This document shows, in pieces, positions 16,899 through 25,716 of a stretch of 64,000 nt of DNA (position 1 is its first letter; each line of letters starts with the position of its first letter). Source of the stretch: CAYMTV01 sp964393525 (GTDB lineage Bacteria; Patescibacteriota; Microgenomatia; Daviesbacterales; UBA10151); NCBI GenBank assembly GCA_964393525.1, contig CAYMTV010000001.1, positions 62,001-126,000 of the forward strand. Reading direction: 5' to 3'. The position numbers and the translations under genes are program-made. A model generated the notes under the pieces. It had not been told where the DNA came from. It saw only the letters and a program-made list of their open reading frames with translations, and searched no databases.

Positions 16899-18044
16899 AT
16901 GAGGCTAAAGCTTTGGTTTGCAATAGTCTTTTTTATCTTTACAATACACCCCAAGGTAGTTTTAGCTGAAACACCAAAATTACTAACTCCTGCAAATAAT
17001 GAGACAACCGAAGATGCTTCACCCAAACTTTCATGGGAATACTCGGGAACTTGTTCACAAGATGAGAGTTGTTTTAGGGTAGAAGTGGATGATTCTTCGG
17101 ACTTTTCAAGTCTAAATAAAAATACTTACACCAATAATACTTATTATAGCCCGCAACTTTCATTAGGTACCTGGTATTGGAAGGTCAAAGCAAAAAACAC
17201 ATCTAATCAGTGGTCAGATTATTCTGATGTTTGGTCTTTTCAGATCGTATCTCATCCTACTGATCTCCAACCGACACCATCCTTGGATATTCAATCAAAT
17301 CCAACACCCACTCCATCAACTCAAAGTAGCTCCTCTAAAAGTATTTTTAGCGTTAGCTCCGTTCCAAATTCTCTAAAATCATCAAATGACTTTTCTGTTC
17401 AAATTATCTTGGAAGGACTTGATCCAAACGCTAGTTATTATTTAAAGGGAGCTTTTATAAAATCAGGCTCCACTAATTATTTTGGCAAAACTTATGTCGC
17501 AAATACTTGGGTAAAAAATAGTGAAAGTTATTCAAAGCAGTTTAACTTGACTACTGATTCTTCCGGCGAATGGTTGGGTGATTTAAAAGTTATGGTAGAT
17601 CCAGAAGATAGTGGATTTATGGGAAGTGGTAGTTATGTTTTTAAAGTTGCCAGGTATAACTCTGCAGGCTCCGGTCCTACCTGGAGTAATGAAGCTTCCC
17701 TAGAAACCATTGATGATAGTCCGGCTGATACACCAAAACCCACCAAGTCTTCATCACCTAAACCCTCCACGTCTCAAAAAAGCAGTGTTTCTTCACCCCA
17801 AAGTAGCTCAACTTTGAAGAGTTTAAATAAATCCATTGTTAGAAATCCTCTGACTTCCATAAGACCAGTTATTGCAAGTATTGCGGGTGTTGCCAGTGAA
17901 GCTGCCAGTCCGGCATCTAAAAATGAAACTGATAAAATCAGTATTGCTTCGGTTAGAAAATTTAACTGGTGGTTTATCGGGACAGGATTTATTACTTTAA
18001 TTATCGGTGTATCAATTTTTGTCTATACATTTAAAAAAGGTTAA
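16899..18044 (+). CDS. Secreted Ig-like domain protein with C-terminal anchor
   Basis: A 381-residue surface protein. A signal peptide (residues 1-24, ending VLAETP) is followed by an Ig/fibronectin-like domain (about 25-120: LSWEYSG, then WYWKVKAKN and WSDYSDVWSFQI), a Ser/Pro/Thr linker, a second beta-rich domain (about 145-265), another Ser/Pro/Lys linker and one C-terminal membrane segment with a Lys tail. No enzyme motif is seen. The ATG at 16899 is chosen because the signal peptide starts there; the longer frame from 16833 lies inside the previous gene. Possibly a wall-spanning or adhesion protein; there is no LPxTG. Confidence 0.8.
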   Translation: MRLKLWFAIVFFIFTIHPKVVLAETPKLLTPANNETTEDASPKLSWEYSGTCSQDESCFRVEVDDSSDFSSLNKNTYTNNTYYSPQLSLGTWYWKVKAKNTSNQWSDYSDVWSFQIVSHPTDLQPTPSLDIQSNPTPTPSTQSSSSKSIFSVSSVPNSLKSSNDFSVQIILEGLDPNASYYLKGAFIKSGSTNYFGKTYVANTWVKNSESYSKQFNLTTDSSGEWLGDLKVMVDPEDSGFMGSGSYVFKVARYNSAGSGPTWSNEASLETIDDSPADTPKPTKSSSPKPSTSQKSSVSSPQSSSTLKSLNKSIVRNPLTSIRPVIASIAGVASEAASPASKNETDKISIASVRKFNWWFIGTGFITLIIGVSIFVYTFKKG

Positions 18045-18047
18045 AAT
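18042..18047 (+). promoter_or_regulatory. Candidate -10 box of tsaE
   Basis: TAAAAT overlaps the previous stop codon and ends nine bases before the tsaE ATG. No Shine-Dalgarno sequence is present. Confidence 0.35.
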
Positions 18048-18056
18048 ATCTCCGTT

Positions 18057-18506
18057 ATGGAATATATTAGTCAATCCGAGGAAGAAACTAAGAAAATTGC
18101 TCAAAATCTGGCAATCAAATTAAAGGATAGTGGTGGTGTAGTTGGATTAACAGGGGATTTGGGCGCAGGAAAAACTACTTTTGCCCAAGGATTTGCCAAA
18201 GGTTTAGGAATTGAAGAAAGAATCCTTTCGCCAACCTTTATCTTAATGCGTCAGTATAAAATCCCCGGAAGCAATAAAGTTTTTTACCATTTGGATTTGT
18301 ATAGATTAGAAAATAGTTCTGAAATAGAACAACTGGGATTAATGGAGATTTTAGAAAATCAAGAAAACATTGTTTTAATAGAATGGGCAGAAAAAATTTA
18401 TAATCTGTTGTCTGCTAATTCAATAAAAGTAAAAATTAACAAGAAATCTTTAAGTGAAAGAACAATATTGATAACTCAATTTAATTCTCCAGAAGAGAAA
18501 GCCTAG
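18057..18506 (+). CDS. tsaE: tRNA threonylcarbamoyladenosine ATPase TsaE
   Basis: TsaE is the ATPase that helps TsaD and TsaB attach threonylcarbamoyl to A37 of ANN-reading tRNAs. Walker A is GDLGAGKT (residues 33-40). SPTFILMRQY and HLDLYRL follow, then VLIEWAEKI; all are family hallmarks, and the 149-residue length is normal. The partner tsaB is at 47285, far away and shortened. The 3' end overlaps the converging GT2 gene by 26 bases. Confidence 0.95.
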   Translation: MEYISQSEEETKKIAQNLAIKLKDSGGVVGLTGDLGAGKTTFAQGFAKGLGIEERILSPTFILMRQYKIPGSNKVFYHLDLYRLENSSEIEQLGLMEILENQENIVLIEWAEKIYNLLSANSIKVKINKKSLSERTILITQFNSPEEKA

Positions 18507-19218
18507 GGGAGAAGTTAATGATCTTTTGGCTGTTTATGATTTTATATTTAATCAGAAAAATTAAATGTCCCAACCCTGTTCTAAATAGATTTTGCTTACT
18601 TTGGTCAAAAATTCTGTCATGGTAAGAAATATGAAATTCTCCAAAGTTAATATTAGGGTTTGAAATAGCTGCAAGCTTAATCTCCAAAGAGAAATCCCAG
18701 CCTCCCTCAAATAAGCTCATGTAATCAATAACAGATCTTCTAAAAACCCACATACCACTAAGACTGTCCTTTATATGAAAAGAGTATAGAATGTTTGTTG
18801 CAAAGTTTAATATCTTTACTCCAAACATTCTCAGATGCGACATTTTCTTTGGCTCAAGTATGGGAAGCCTGTTACATGAAATAAAATCTAAATTATTATT
18901 CTCAAGATGTTTTAATAATATGCTTATTTTTTTTACCGGATAAGAACCGTCTCCATCCATACAGATTATAATATCCCCTTCTGAACTTTTTATACCCTGT
19001 GATAATGCAAATCCATAACCTATACCTCCGATCATTCTTCCCTCGACAATAACTCTAGCTCCCTGTGACCTTGCAACATTAACGGTATCGTCTGTCGAAA
19101 GATTATCCACCACTATTATTTCATCAATATAACTTGGTACAAGCTTAAGAAGCCGAACGAGAGCTTTTTCCTCATTTCTGCAAGGGAGTATTAAGCTAAT
19201 TTTTTTGTTGTTAAGCAT
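18481..19218 (-). CDS. GT2 glycosyltransferase (polyprenyl-P sugar synthase type)
   Basis: A 245-residue inverting GT-A enzyme. Motifs: LPCRNEEKAL near the start, VVDNLSTDDT, and the metal-binding MDGDGSYP, then DSLSGMWVFRR in the acceptor region. The pattern fits bacterial relatives of dolichyl-phosphate mannose synthase, which put a sugar on polyprenyl phosphate for GT39 enzymes. It has no membrane segments. It is read away from the operon that begins at 19356 and overlaps tsaE tail to tail by 26 bases. The sugar is unknown. Confidence 0.85.
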   Translation of the reverse strand: MLNNKKISLILPCRNEEKALVRLLKLVPSYIDEIIVVDNLSTDDTVNVARSQGARVIVEGRMIGGIGYGFALSQGIKSSEGDIIICMDGDGSYPVKKISILLKHLENNNLDFISCNRLPILEPKKMSHLRMFGVKILNFATNILYSFHIKDSLSGMWVFRRSVIDYMSLFEGGWDFSLEIKLAAISNPNINFGEFHISYHDRIFDQSKQNLFRTGLGHLIFLIKYKIINSQKIINFSPRLSLLEN

Positions 19219-19251
19219 TGTCTAAATGAAGAAATTGAGCAGTTATAGGAT

Positions 19252-19280
19252 TTGTAAATATATTATCAAACTACTATAAT
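19252..19280 (+). promoter_or_regulatory. Candidate promoter
   Basis: TTGTAA (19252-19257), 17 bases of spacer and a perfect TATAAT (19275-19280). It would give a leader of about 70 bases for the gene at 19356. Confidence 0.45.
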
Positions 19281-19355
19281 ATATCTCCTATAGGACAGGA
19301 TTCTAGCATAACAAAAATATTTTTTAAAGTAAGAAATGTGTAAAGATTATTTACT

Positions 19356-20114
19356 ATGAAAAAATTTGTACTTATTATTTTAATTTTGATTATAGGTTTA
19401 TTGGTGGTATTTTTTTCCTATCTTCGCCTAAAAAAGGATGAGCTTGTTACTTTTACCTTTCCAATAATATCAAACCAATACGGTTTTTCCGTCATGGATA
19501 AAAATGGGGATAGACCAATCTTTAAAATTTCGACATTTGATGACTTTTATTACACACCGAAAAATCAGAAGCATATTTTGGATAGATCAAGATTTGAGAG
19601 TTCAAGTGAATCAACTAGTTGGATAAAAAAACTACTTCAAAAGATTTCAAACATCGAACGGGAAAGAAGCTGGAGATTTCAGGGAAAAGATAGCATCGAT
19701 GTGGTCTACAAGATTGAAGAAAAAGAGGACAAAAAATTTGTAATTTCAAGAAAAGTCAATCAAATAAATCCGGAAACATATGCAATCGGTCAATCCTTAG
19801 TTTTTTGCCAGGGTTGCTTGTTAACAGACAAAAATAAAAGAATATTCTATTCAGATGAACTTCTAAAGCAAGAAAAGCTGGATTTTGCGGGGGAAAAAGA
19901 ACTTACGCCAATAATTATTTCAAAAAAGCTTCTACCTTCGGGACTTTCTGAAGTTATAATAGTCGATTCCGAAATGAAACCTGTAATATCTATTAAGATC
20001 TCGGCCAACCAGCAGGCTTTTTACGATGAAAAATGGAATTTACTGGAGCTTAAAACTTTTATCGGAAAACAAAGACCAGTGCAAATATCCCAATCGATAG
20101 AGCTTTACAAATAA
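19356..20114 (+). CDS. Membrane-anchored extracytoplasmic protein, unknown
   Basis: A 252-residue protein with one N-terminal membrane segment (residues 4-23) and a charged outside domain. No family or active site is recognised; two Cys residues three apart occur in VFCQGCLL. It ends ten bases before the GT-C gene at 20125, which itself overlaps the GT4 gene, so the three form one operon. A part in making or exporting a surface glycan is inferred only from these neighbours. Confidence 0.7.
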   Translation: MKKFVLIILILIIGLLVVFFSYLRLKKDELVTFTFPIISNQYGFSVMDKNGDRPIFKISTFDDFYYTPKNQKHILDRSRFESSSESTSWIKKLLQKISNIERERSWRFQGKDSIDVVYKIEEKEDKKFVISRKVNQINPETYAIGQSLVFCQGCLLTDKNKRIFYSDELLKQEKLDFAGEKELTPIIISKKLLPSGLSEVIIVDSEMKPVISIKISANQQAFYDEKWNLLELKTFIGKQRPVQISQSIELYK

Positions 20115-20124
20115 TGATTCGATT

Positions 20125-21960
20125 ATGTTTCTTGATTTTCTTATATCCCTCTCTTTTTATCTGATCCNNNNNNNNNNGTTTGTAAGCAGAAATTTAATTT
20201 CAAGCTGGCTTTTCGGGTCACTTGCAATTTACGGGATCTTTTTCTTAATCAGTACATTTACTAACTCTATAAACAGCCCGTTATTGTTCCAAAAGTTAAC
20301 CACAATGATATTATTAATACTTTCAATTGGCGGTTTATTTTTCTTCTTCTTGAGGAAATTATTTAGAAAAGAAAAAATATTTACTTTTCCTGCCTTCGAT
20401 TTTCTAAGCATTGCGATTCTAGCATTATTTTCCTTTGTAATATTTTTTTTCATATGGAAAAAAGATAGTCCTTATCCACTTCAGTTAAACTGGGATATTT
20501 ATGAACACATAACAGTCGCCAATAAAATCTCAAAAGGGTATATTAATATTTTTCCCTCCCAAATATCGGATACTTTTACCTTTAACGGATATACAACTCT
20601 TTTTCACACTATTCTTTCTATCCCAAGAATATTTTTTAATAGAAATTTAATAGGAATCTACTTTTGGCTTGACTTCTGGCATTATTTATTGACTATTGTC
20701 GCCATATCTTATTTTGTATATAAATTTTTAAAGAACAAATCAATTGCTCTAGTGACTGGAATACTAAGTGGTTTGCTTTTTGAATCAAGCGTTGTTTATT
20801 CAAATCTTTTTTTAATTCCTCAGACACTAGTTGGGCTTATGACCATTCTTATCCTGACTAAGATACAAGGTAAAAATTTGATAAATATATCTTTAAAAGA
20901 GCATGCACCGCTTATAATATCCCTATTCATTTTATTCCTATTTCACTTTGTTATCGGGCTATTGGCAGTGGGAACACTAGTCGTCTTCATATTTTTAGAA
21001 AGACTAAATCAAAGCGGCAAAAAAATTACCAGATATGTAACCTTCGCCTTATTGGTTTTAATTTCAGCTTTTGTCTTTAACTTTTTTGGCTTATGGACAA
21101 TTACCGGTAGAGAGGAGGCATCTTTTTTTAATTTACCCTTAGCTAAGAAGTTTAACCTATTTTTGGACTGGTATGGAGTAGGACTTATTGTACTTCTTAT
21201 ATTAGGATTTTGGTCAAGTATTAAAAGCCAAGATAACAGCCCGAAAATAGTAGCAGCACTTTCGCTGCTTACAACTTCAGCTGCTATTTTACCGATTTCT
21301 TATTCGCTCAAATTCTTTGTTATTGGAAGATATTTTATTATCTTTGTGGCATCAATGGGGCTTTTCTACCTTATTAATTACCTAGGCAGAATTTCTAAAT
21401 TTATAGTTTATTTTTGGGTAATTTTGATTTTCGGGATAGTTTTTCAGCTGAATATCTCAGTATATAAAGATTCCCACAGAGCTGAAGAATATCAAACTCA
21501 AATATCGTTTTCCGAAATTGAAGCCGGAAACTGGCTTGCCAAAAATTATGGTAATAAAACTTTTTTGATTAGTGATCCTTCAACCCAGTATATATTGGAA
21601 GGAGTTTCCGGGATAAATACACAAGGAGGAGCTTATGTGGATTTGCAGACAAGGGAAATACTTAGCAGCGCAAATGATTCAACTGCAGATAAAACAAAAG
21701 AAGCAATATCGGGAATAAAAGATAAACTTGAATTTGAAAATTCAAAAGACAGAAAAGTACTCTTTGTTATCGGCGGAAGATACTTTGCCTGGCAAAGACT
21801 GCCGGAGGATCAAAAGATGAGTTTTTACTATAATATTTGGAAGCCTTACAATATTTCTCCAAATTACTTTAAAGATATAGAAAAATTGAAAATTCATCCG
21901 GATTTTAAGTTAAAATTCCAAAATAATGAGCTTATTATTTTTGAGGTAAATTCTATATGA
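20125..21960 (+). CDS. Large GT-C-like membrane protein, contains gap
   Basis: About 611 residues with ten or more membrane segments and a soluble C-terminal part of about 150 residues. The first large outside loop has LNWDIYEHITVANKI, where the Asp resembles the catalytic acid of GT-C enzymes. The C-terminal part has AGNWLAKNYGNKTFLISDPS. Fourteen residues precede the 10-N gap and the frame happens to stay open across it; whether the N-terminus is joined correctly is unknown. It shares four bases (ATGA) with the GT4 gene, so the two are coupled. Function is inferred as a membrane glycosyltransferase or an O-antigen-type protein. Confidence 0.7.
   Translation: MFLDFLISLSFYLIXXXXFVSRNLISSWLFGSLAIYGIFFLISTFTNSINSPLLFQKLTTMILLILSIGGLFFFFLRKLFRKEKIFTFPAFDFLSIAILALFSFVIFFFIWKKDSPYPLQLNWDIYEHITVANKISKGYINIFPSQISDTFTFNGYTTLFHTILSIPRIFFNRNLIGIYFWLDFWHYLLTIVAISYFVYKFLKNKSIALVTGILSGLLFESSVVYSNLFLIPQTLVGLMTILILTKIQGKNLINISLKEHAPLIISLFILFLFHFVIGLLAVGTLVVFIFLERLNQSGKKITRYVTFALLVLISAFVFNFFGLWTITGREEASFFNLPLAKKFNLFLDWYGVGLIVLLILGFWSSIKSQDNSPKIVAALSLLTTSAAILPISYSLKFFVIGRYFIIFVASMGLFYLINYLGRISKFIVYFWVILIFGIVFQLNISVYKDSHRAEEYQTQISFSEIEAGNWLAKNYGNKTFLISDPSTQYILEGVSGINTQGGAYVDLQTREILSSANDSTADKTKEAISGIKDKLEFENSKDRKVLFVIGGRYFAWQRLPEDQKMSFYYNIWKPYNISPNYFKDIEKLKIHPDFKLKFQNNELIIFEVNSI
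20168..20177. other. Assembly gap (10 N)
   Basis: A scaffold gap near the 5' end of the GT-C-like gene. Ten is probably a placeholder, so the apparent open frame may be chance. Confidence 0.95.
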
Positions 21961-23072
21961 AACAAGATAAAATCAGAGTTTTGGTAATATCTCCATTTTT
22001 TTATCCTCATATTGGGGGCAGTCAACGGTATATGGAGGAAATATATTCAACTTTGGTTAAAAACTATAAAGGTATTCGAGTTGATGTCCTTTGTTACAAC
22101 ACTGATATAGCAAAAATAAAAGAAGAGTATAAGGATTTAAATATTTACAGGGTGCCTTGTTACAGTATTTTACCCGGCCAATTTGCACTTCCCAACCCGG
22201 TCTATTTGTTTAAATTCTTATGGAACAGAAAATATAATCTGATTCACTGTTCAACCAGGTTCTTTGACTCATCCTGGTGGACTCCGTTATATGCAAAAGT
22301 TACCGGAGCAAAAATTTTTCTTACTGACCACTGTGGGGATTACCCAAAGCATAGAAGTCTTTTAATTTCTGCAATTGCCAAGATTATTGATAAAGTTACC
22401 TCTTTAATTTTCCTTAAAATGTATGACAAAGTTTTTTCAACCAATAAACATACAGAAAATTTTCTGCAAAATGAATTTGGGATAAAATCTAAAGTCATAT
22501 ATGGAGGGGCAAAAATTTCCGGAAAAAACTTTAAAAAGAAAATACAGGTATTATTTGTCGGAAGAATGATCGATTCCAAAGGGCCAAAATTACTTTTCAA
22601 AATTGCAAAAAAATTTAAGAATTTAAAATTCATTTTTGTAGGTCCTGGAAATTTGGTCCGAGACTTTCAGGAGGAAGCGGGAAAATTAAAGATCAAAAAT
22701 GTAAAGATTTTAGGCCCGATTTCTCATGCGGAAGTTTTAACATTGATGTCCAGATCCCTAATTCTGGTTCACCCATCTTATCACAGTGAGGGTTTTCCTA
22801 ATGTCTTAACGGAGGCCGGAGCAAGAAAAATGGTAGTTATTGCAACTGATGTTGGGGGAACAAGGGAGATTATTCTCAACAATAAAACCGGCATTTTGGT
22901 AAAGCCAAAGGATGAAAAAGCTTTAGAAAATGCTTTGAAAAAGCTTATGAAGAACAGAAAACTCAGTAAGAAGTTAGCAGAAAATCTGTACAAACATGTA
23001 ACAAAAAACTTCCGTTGGGAAAAGTCGGCTAGGAGGCTTTATCAAGAATTAATTAACTTAAAAAGCGCCTGA
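21957..23072 (+). CDS. GT4 family glycosyltransferase
   Basis: A 371-residue retaining GT-B enzyme. The N-domain begins FFYPHIGGSQRYMEEI, the usual acceptor-side loop. The C-domain has VLFVGRMIDSKGPKLLF and the nucleotide-sugar motif HSEGFPNVLTEAGARK, with the two Glu residues of the E-x7-E signature. No membrane segments. Its ATG overlaps the stop of the previous gene, and its 3' end overlaps the converging Tat-signal gene by 20 bases. It probably adds a sugar to a surface glycan on the cytoplasmic side. Confidence 0.9.
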   Translation: MKQDKIRVLVISPFFYPHIGGSQRYMEEIYSTLVKNYKGIRVDVLCYNTDIAKIKEEYKDLNIYRVPCYSILPGQFALPNPVYLFKFLWNRKYNLIHCSTRFFDSSWWTPLYAKVTGAKIFLTDHCGDYPKHRSLLISAIAKIIDKVTSLIFLKMYDKVFSTNKHTENFLQNEFGIKSKVIYGGAKISGKNFKKKIQVLFVGRMIDSKGPKLLFKIAKKFKNLKFIFVGPGNLVRDFQEEAGKLKIKNVKILGPISHAEVLTLMSRSLILVHPSYHSEGFPNVLTEAGARKMVVIATDVGGTREIILNNKTGILVKPKDEKALENALKKLMKNRKLSKKLAENLYKHVTKNFRWEKSARRLYQELINLKSA

Positions 23073-23706
23073 CATTTAGCACTGGTAAATCTCCTCTGTC
23101 TTCCGGATGTTGCGGCCCGACTCTAAAGCGGTGATCCCTCTGGTGTATTGGTCTGTCAAACTCAAGTCTTAGACCAAAGCTAGCACGGAATCTGGGTAAT
23201 ATTACTCCAGAGTTGCCCTTGTCTTCAGCCATAATCTCCACCATTTCGCCATCTCTAAAAATGTGATTACCATCTGAATCAAGCAGTTGGATTCGGGTAT
23301 TAGGCATACTTCTGATCCAAAGTCCTGGTCTGTTTTCGTCTCCCTGTTGGATATCATCAACAAATTCTGGGTTGGTTCTCATAAAAAACCTAAAGCTATT
23401 TATATCATCTTCAGTTTGGGCGAACATTTCACCAACGTTACCCGCATCCCAATAGTGTAAACTTTGTTTTCTAACTAATTTCCATTCCAAGTATCTTGTC
23501 CAAGGTTCACCTTTGTAAGTTTTAGCCAAAAACCAAATGTTTGGGTGATCAAAGTAGGCCTCTTGAAAATGGAGAGTCGGTATACTAGCGGCATCGACAG
23601 TTCTAGGTACAGTTGCATCAGCAAGGCCTAGTCCTGCTCCTACCAACCCCTTTAAAAAGGTTCTTCTGTCGAGTCCGCGTTCTGAGAGTGGTACTGGTGC
23701 CAACAT
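23053..23706 (-). CDS. Tat-signal secreted protein, unknown
   Basis: A 217-residue protein with a twin-arginine signal: LDRRTFLKGLVGAGLGLA at residues 12-29, followed by a possible cleavage site near VDAAS. The mature part is rich in Asp, Arg, Trp and Phe and holds no motif I recognise. Tat export suggests it folds or binds a cofactor before export. A -10 box lies seven bases before the ATG; a GGAG stretch also precedes it. A second Tat protein is encoded 177 bases upstream on the same strand, and both have acidic, Arg-rich mature parts. Confidence 0.75.
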   Translation of the reverse strand: MLAPVPLSERGLDRRTFLKGLVGAGLGLADATVPRTVDAASIPTLHFQEAYFDHPNIWFLAKTYKGEPWTRYLEWKLVRKQSLHYWDAGNVGEMFAQTEDDINSFRFFMRTNPEFVDDIQQGDENRPGLWIRSMPNTRIQLLDSDGNHIFRDGEMVEIMAEDKGNSGVILPRFRASFGLRLEFDRPIHQRDHRFRVGPQHPEDRGDLPVLNVRRFLS

Positions 23707-23713
23707 CTTTACA

Positions 23714-23719
23714 ATTCTA
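23714..23719 (-). promoter_or_regulatory. -10 box, leaderless type
   Basis: TAGAAT on the minus strand ends seven bases before the ATG at 23706. Confidence 0.45.
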
Positions 23720-23842
23720 CTCCAAAATATGTAGGAAAGAAACTTATTTTATGTAAGAAAATCAGGAGCATTTAATGTGGTTGATTTTCCACTGCTCTCT
23801 GGTCCTAAGTTTAACTACTTGGGCAGTAATTTTTTTAAATCA

Positions 23843-23867
23843 TGCGCTGGGAGTTTCACCCAGCGCA
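23843..23867 (-). terminator. Hairpin after the Tat lipoprotein gene
   Basis: TGCGCTGGG (23843-23851) and CCCAGCGCA (23859-23867) form a perfect nine-base-pair stem with a seven-base loop, 16 bases past the stop at 23884. No clean T-run follows on the minus strand, so it may stabilise the mRNA end rather than act as a full intrinsic terminator. Confidence 0.55.
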
Positions 23868-23883
23868 CAAACTTAAGAAAATT

Positions 23884-24879
23884 TTATCTTGCATCAAGGA
23901 TATTTCTATCTCTCATATCATCTGCAGGGCCTTTCCAGAAAAGAACTTCTCTGGTTCCTCCAACTCTTGTTGGGTCATCTAATCTAGCTCTTAAAATACG
24001 TCGGCCTACTTCCGGGAGTAAAATCATCAGATCTCCCTTAGGGCTTCCGCCTCTTGAGCCGAACGATCTACCCGTATCTGCATCCAAAACTTCAAAACTT
24101 TCACCAGGGGCAACATCCTTAATATTGACTGCATTTGGCCACTCGGGATTTTGTCCTTTGTTGCCAATTTTGTTGTCTAAGCCTACGTTAATTCTTCCTT
24201 TAACAGGGTCAGTATAAAAGTCCAGTGTACCAACTCCGACACAAACATCGGCTTGATGGACTCCTTCTTCAAACTGAACAACAACCTGTCCAAAGTTTCC
24301 GTGGCTTTCTAAGAATGCTCCTGTTGAACAATCTGCCCAATAAGTTCCATAGCTATCAACACCACTTCTAGTTTTTAGATGGAACCAGGCATTTTTAGGA
24401 GCTCTTTCTCTATCAAGCTGAATATTTTTAACAGGTCCTTTTGCAGGGTCAAATTCAGTTGGGACAGGCAGAGTTGATATCCCGCCTGGTTGGGCGGGTT
24501 TAGCCTCTGCGGGTTTAGCTGCTGGTGCTGCTGGAGCCTCAGTTGGTTTAGCTGCTACAGGGGCTGCTGTTGGTCTAGGAGCCTCTGTTGGTTTGGAAGC
24601 AGCAGGTGCCCCTGCAGTTGGTTGTGCTTTTGCTACCGCCGTTCCAACTACACCTTGAAGATCCGGTGTTGAAGTTGGAAGTGCTTGTGCAGTCGCCATT
24701 GCATCTTCTCTTGTTCTAGGTCCGGTTGGTGCGCCAATTCCGCCAATTCCACAAGCTGCTAGCAAAGGCGTCAAAGCTAAACTACTGCTTAAACGCAGGA
24801 AAGTTCTCCTGGACATTTGGTTTCCAGCCATAGAACGATCTCTTTCACTCATAGGTGGCCTATTTGCTCTTCTATCCAT
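23884..24879 (-). CDS. Tat-exported lipoprotein, unknown
   Basis: A 331-residue protein. Near residues 23-42 a twin-arginine motif (SRRTFLRLSSSLALTPL) runs into a lipobox LAAC, so it should be folded before export and then lipid-anchored. A Pro/Ala/Lys/Thr linker (about 85-140) made of APAA and KPTEAP-like units leads to a C-terminal domain (about 145-331) with DSYGTYWADCSTG and GTLDFYTDP; I recognise no family. The ATG at 24879 is chosen because a Shine-Dalgarno sequence (GAGGGGGTGA) lies ten bases upstream; the TTG at 24903 would put that site inside the gene. The linker DNA holds CCCGCC/GGGCGGG, similar to the secA repeat. Confidence 0.78.
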   Translation of the reverse strand: MDRRANRPPMSERDRSMAGNQMSRRTFLRLSSSLALTPLLAACGIGGIGAPTGPRTREDAMATAQALPTSTPDLQGVVGTAVAKAQPTAGAPAASKPTEAPRPTAAPVAAKPTEAPAAPAAKPAEAKPAQPGGISTLPVPTEFDPAKGPVKNIQLDRERAPKNAWFHLKTRSGVDSYGTYWADCSTGAFLESHGNFGQVVVQFEEGVHQADVCVGVGTLDFYTDPVKGRINVGLDNKIGNKGQNPEWPNAVNIKDVAPGESFEVLDADTGRSFGSRGGSPKGDLMILLPEVGRRILRARLDDPTRVGGTREVLFWKGPADDMRDRNILDAR

Positions 24880-24889
24880 ATGATAAATT

Positions 24890-24899
24890 TCACCCCCTC
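24890..24899 (-). promoter_or_regulatory. Ribosome binding site deciding the start
   Basis: GAGGGGGTGA on the minus strand, ten bases before the ATG at 24879. It rules out the longer TTG reading from 24903. Confidence 0.75.
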
Positions 24900-24911
24900 T
24901 CAATTGTGGGA

Positions 24912-25538
24912 TTAAATTTTAGCTTTTCTTAAAAGGTATAAAGAAGTCAAAAACATCAGGGTTGATCCCGATAAGGTTAGAGTTACCAGATCAACTCCGG
25001 TTACTGGAAGCTGAGTTACAGCTCCCAAGACTTTCTTCTGGATACAGATAACTGCTGTATCTTGGGAGACCAGGCTATCTTTTCTGGCTTCAGCAAAATT
25101 TGTGACACAAACCCCTGCTTCGGCCCCTCCTGAAACTTTTGCTTTAATATCAAAAGATTTTGTCTCTCCCACCTTAAGAGAGTCAATTGTAAAGCTTATG
25201 GTGCGGGTCCCTTTATCAAAGCTGCCCGGTCCGGAGACAAATTCCAATTGTCCGGGCAGTACATCTTTGACTTGAATATTATTTAAATCTTGCTGACCAT
25301 TGTTTTTGACCTCTAACCTAAACAAGATTGTGTGTCCTGGAAGGAAGGCAAAATTACTGGAGCTTAAACCGTCAACAAACTGACCATTTCTTGGGTCTTG
25401 CACCAGTTTATTTATGGCAAGCTGTAAATTTGGGCCTGGGACTGTAACAATATAATCTGCAAACGCTAAAGAGGGGTTTAAAAAGGCCAAGAGGAGTAAA
25501 GATAGAATACTAAATACTTTTTTTAAAAAGTTGCTCAT
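24912..25538 (-). CDS. LPxTG surface protein with DUF11-like domain
   Basis: A 208-residue exported protein and likely sortase substrate. Signal peptide at residues 1-28 (ending AFADY). A beta-sandwich domain of the DUF11 type follows (about 60-165: LEVKNNGQQDLNNIQVKDVLP, quoted only as ends LEVKNNG and VKDVLPG, then SFDIKAKV). The tail is VLGAVTQ, LPVTG (177-181), a membrane segment and RKAKI, a complete cell-wall sorting signal. A sortase gene lies in the same leftward block at 29698-30456. Four Cys residues are present, at least two of them (VCVTNF, VICIQ) near the end of the domain. Confidence 0.85.
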   Translation of the reverse strand: MSNFLKKVFSILSLLLLAFLNPSLAFADYIVTVPGPNLQLAINKLVQDPRNGQFVDGLSSSNFAFLPGHTILFRLEVKNNGQQDLNNIQVKDVLPGQLEFVSGPGSFDKGTRTISFTIDSLKVGETKSFDIKAKVSGGAEAGVCVTNFAEARKDSLVSQDTAVICIQKKVLGAVTQLPVTGVDLVTLTLSGSTLMFLTSLYLLRKAKI

Positions 25539-25644
25539 TTTTATTAAGAATTTTTATTGAGCAGTAAGGCAGATCTAGAGGTCCTATAAAATAATATATT
25601 ATTAAAACTATGAAGATTAACCCAACCTATTCTAGATTTAAGAT

Positions 25645-25673
25645 AAATTACTATAACACCTATTAATTGTCAA
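25645..25673 (-). promoter_or_regulatory. Possible promoter of the LPxTG gene
   Basis: On the minus strand TTGACA (25673-25668) is followed after 17 bases by the weak TAATTT; a better TATAGT lies at too short a spacing. The surrounding 178-base gap between genes is AT-rich, with one palindrome (AATAATATATTATT). Confidence 0.3.
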
Positions 25674-25716
25674 TATAGTAATATCTTCTATTACAAATCT
25701 CTTACAAGGCGAGCTT

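Noticed and set aside
24880..24903. TTG start at 24903 for the Tat lipoprotein
   Set aside because: It would place a strong Shine-Dalgarno sequence inside the gene; the ATG at 24879 fits that site.
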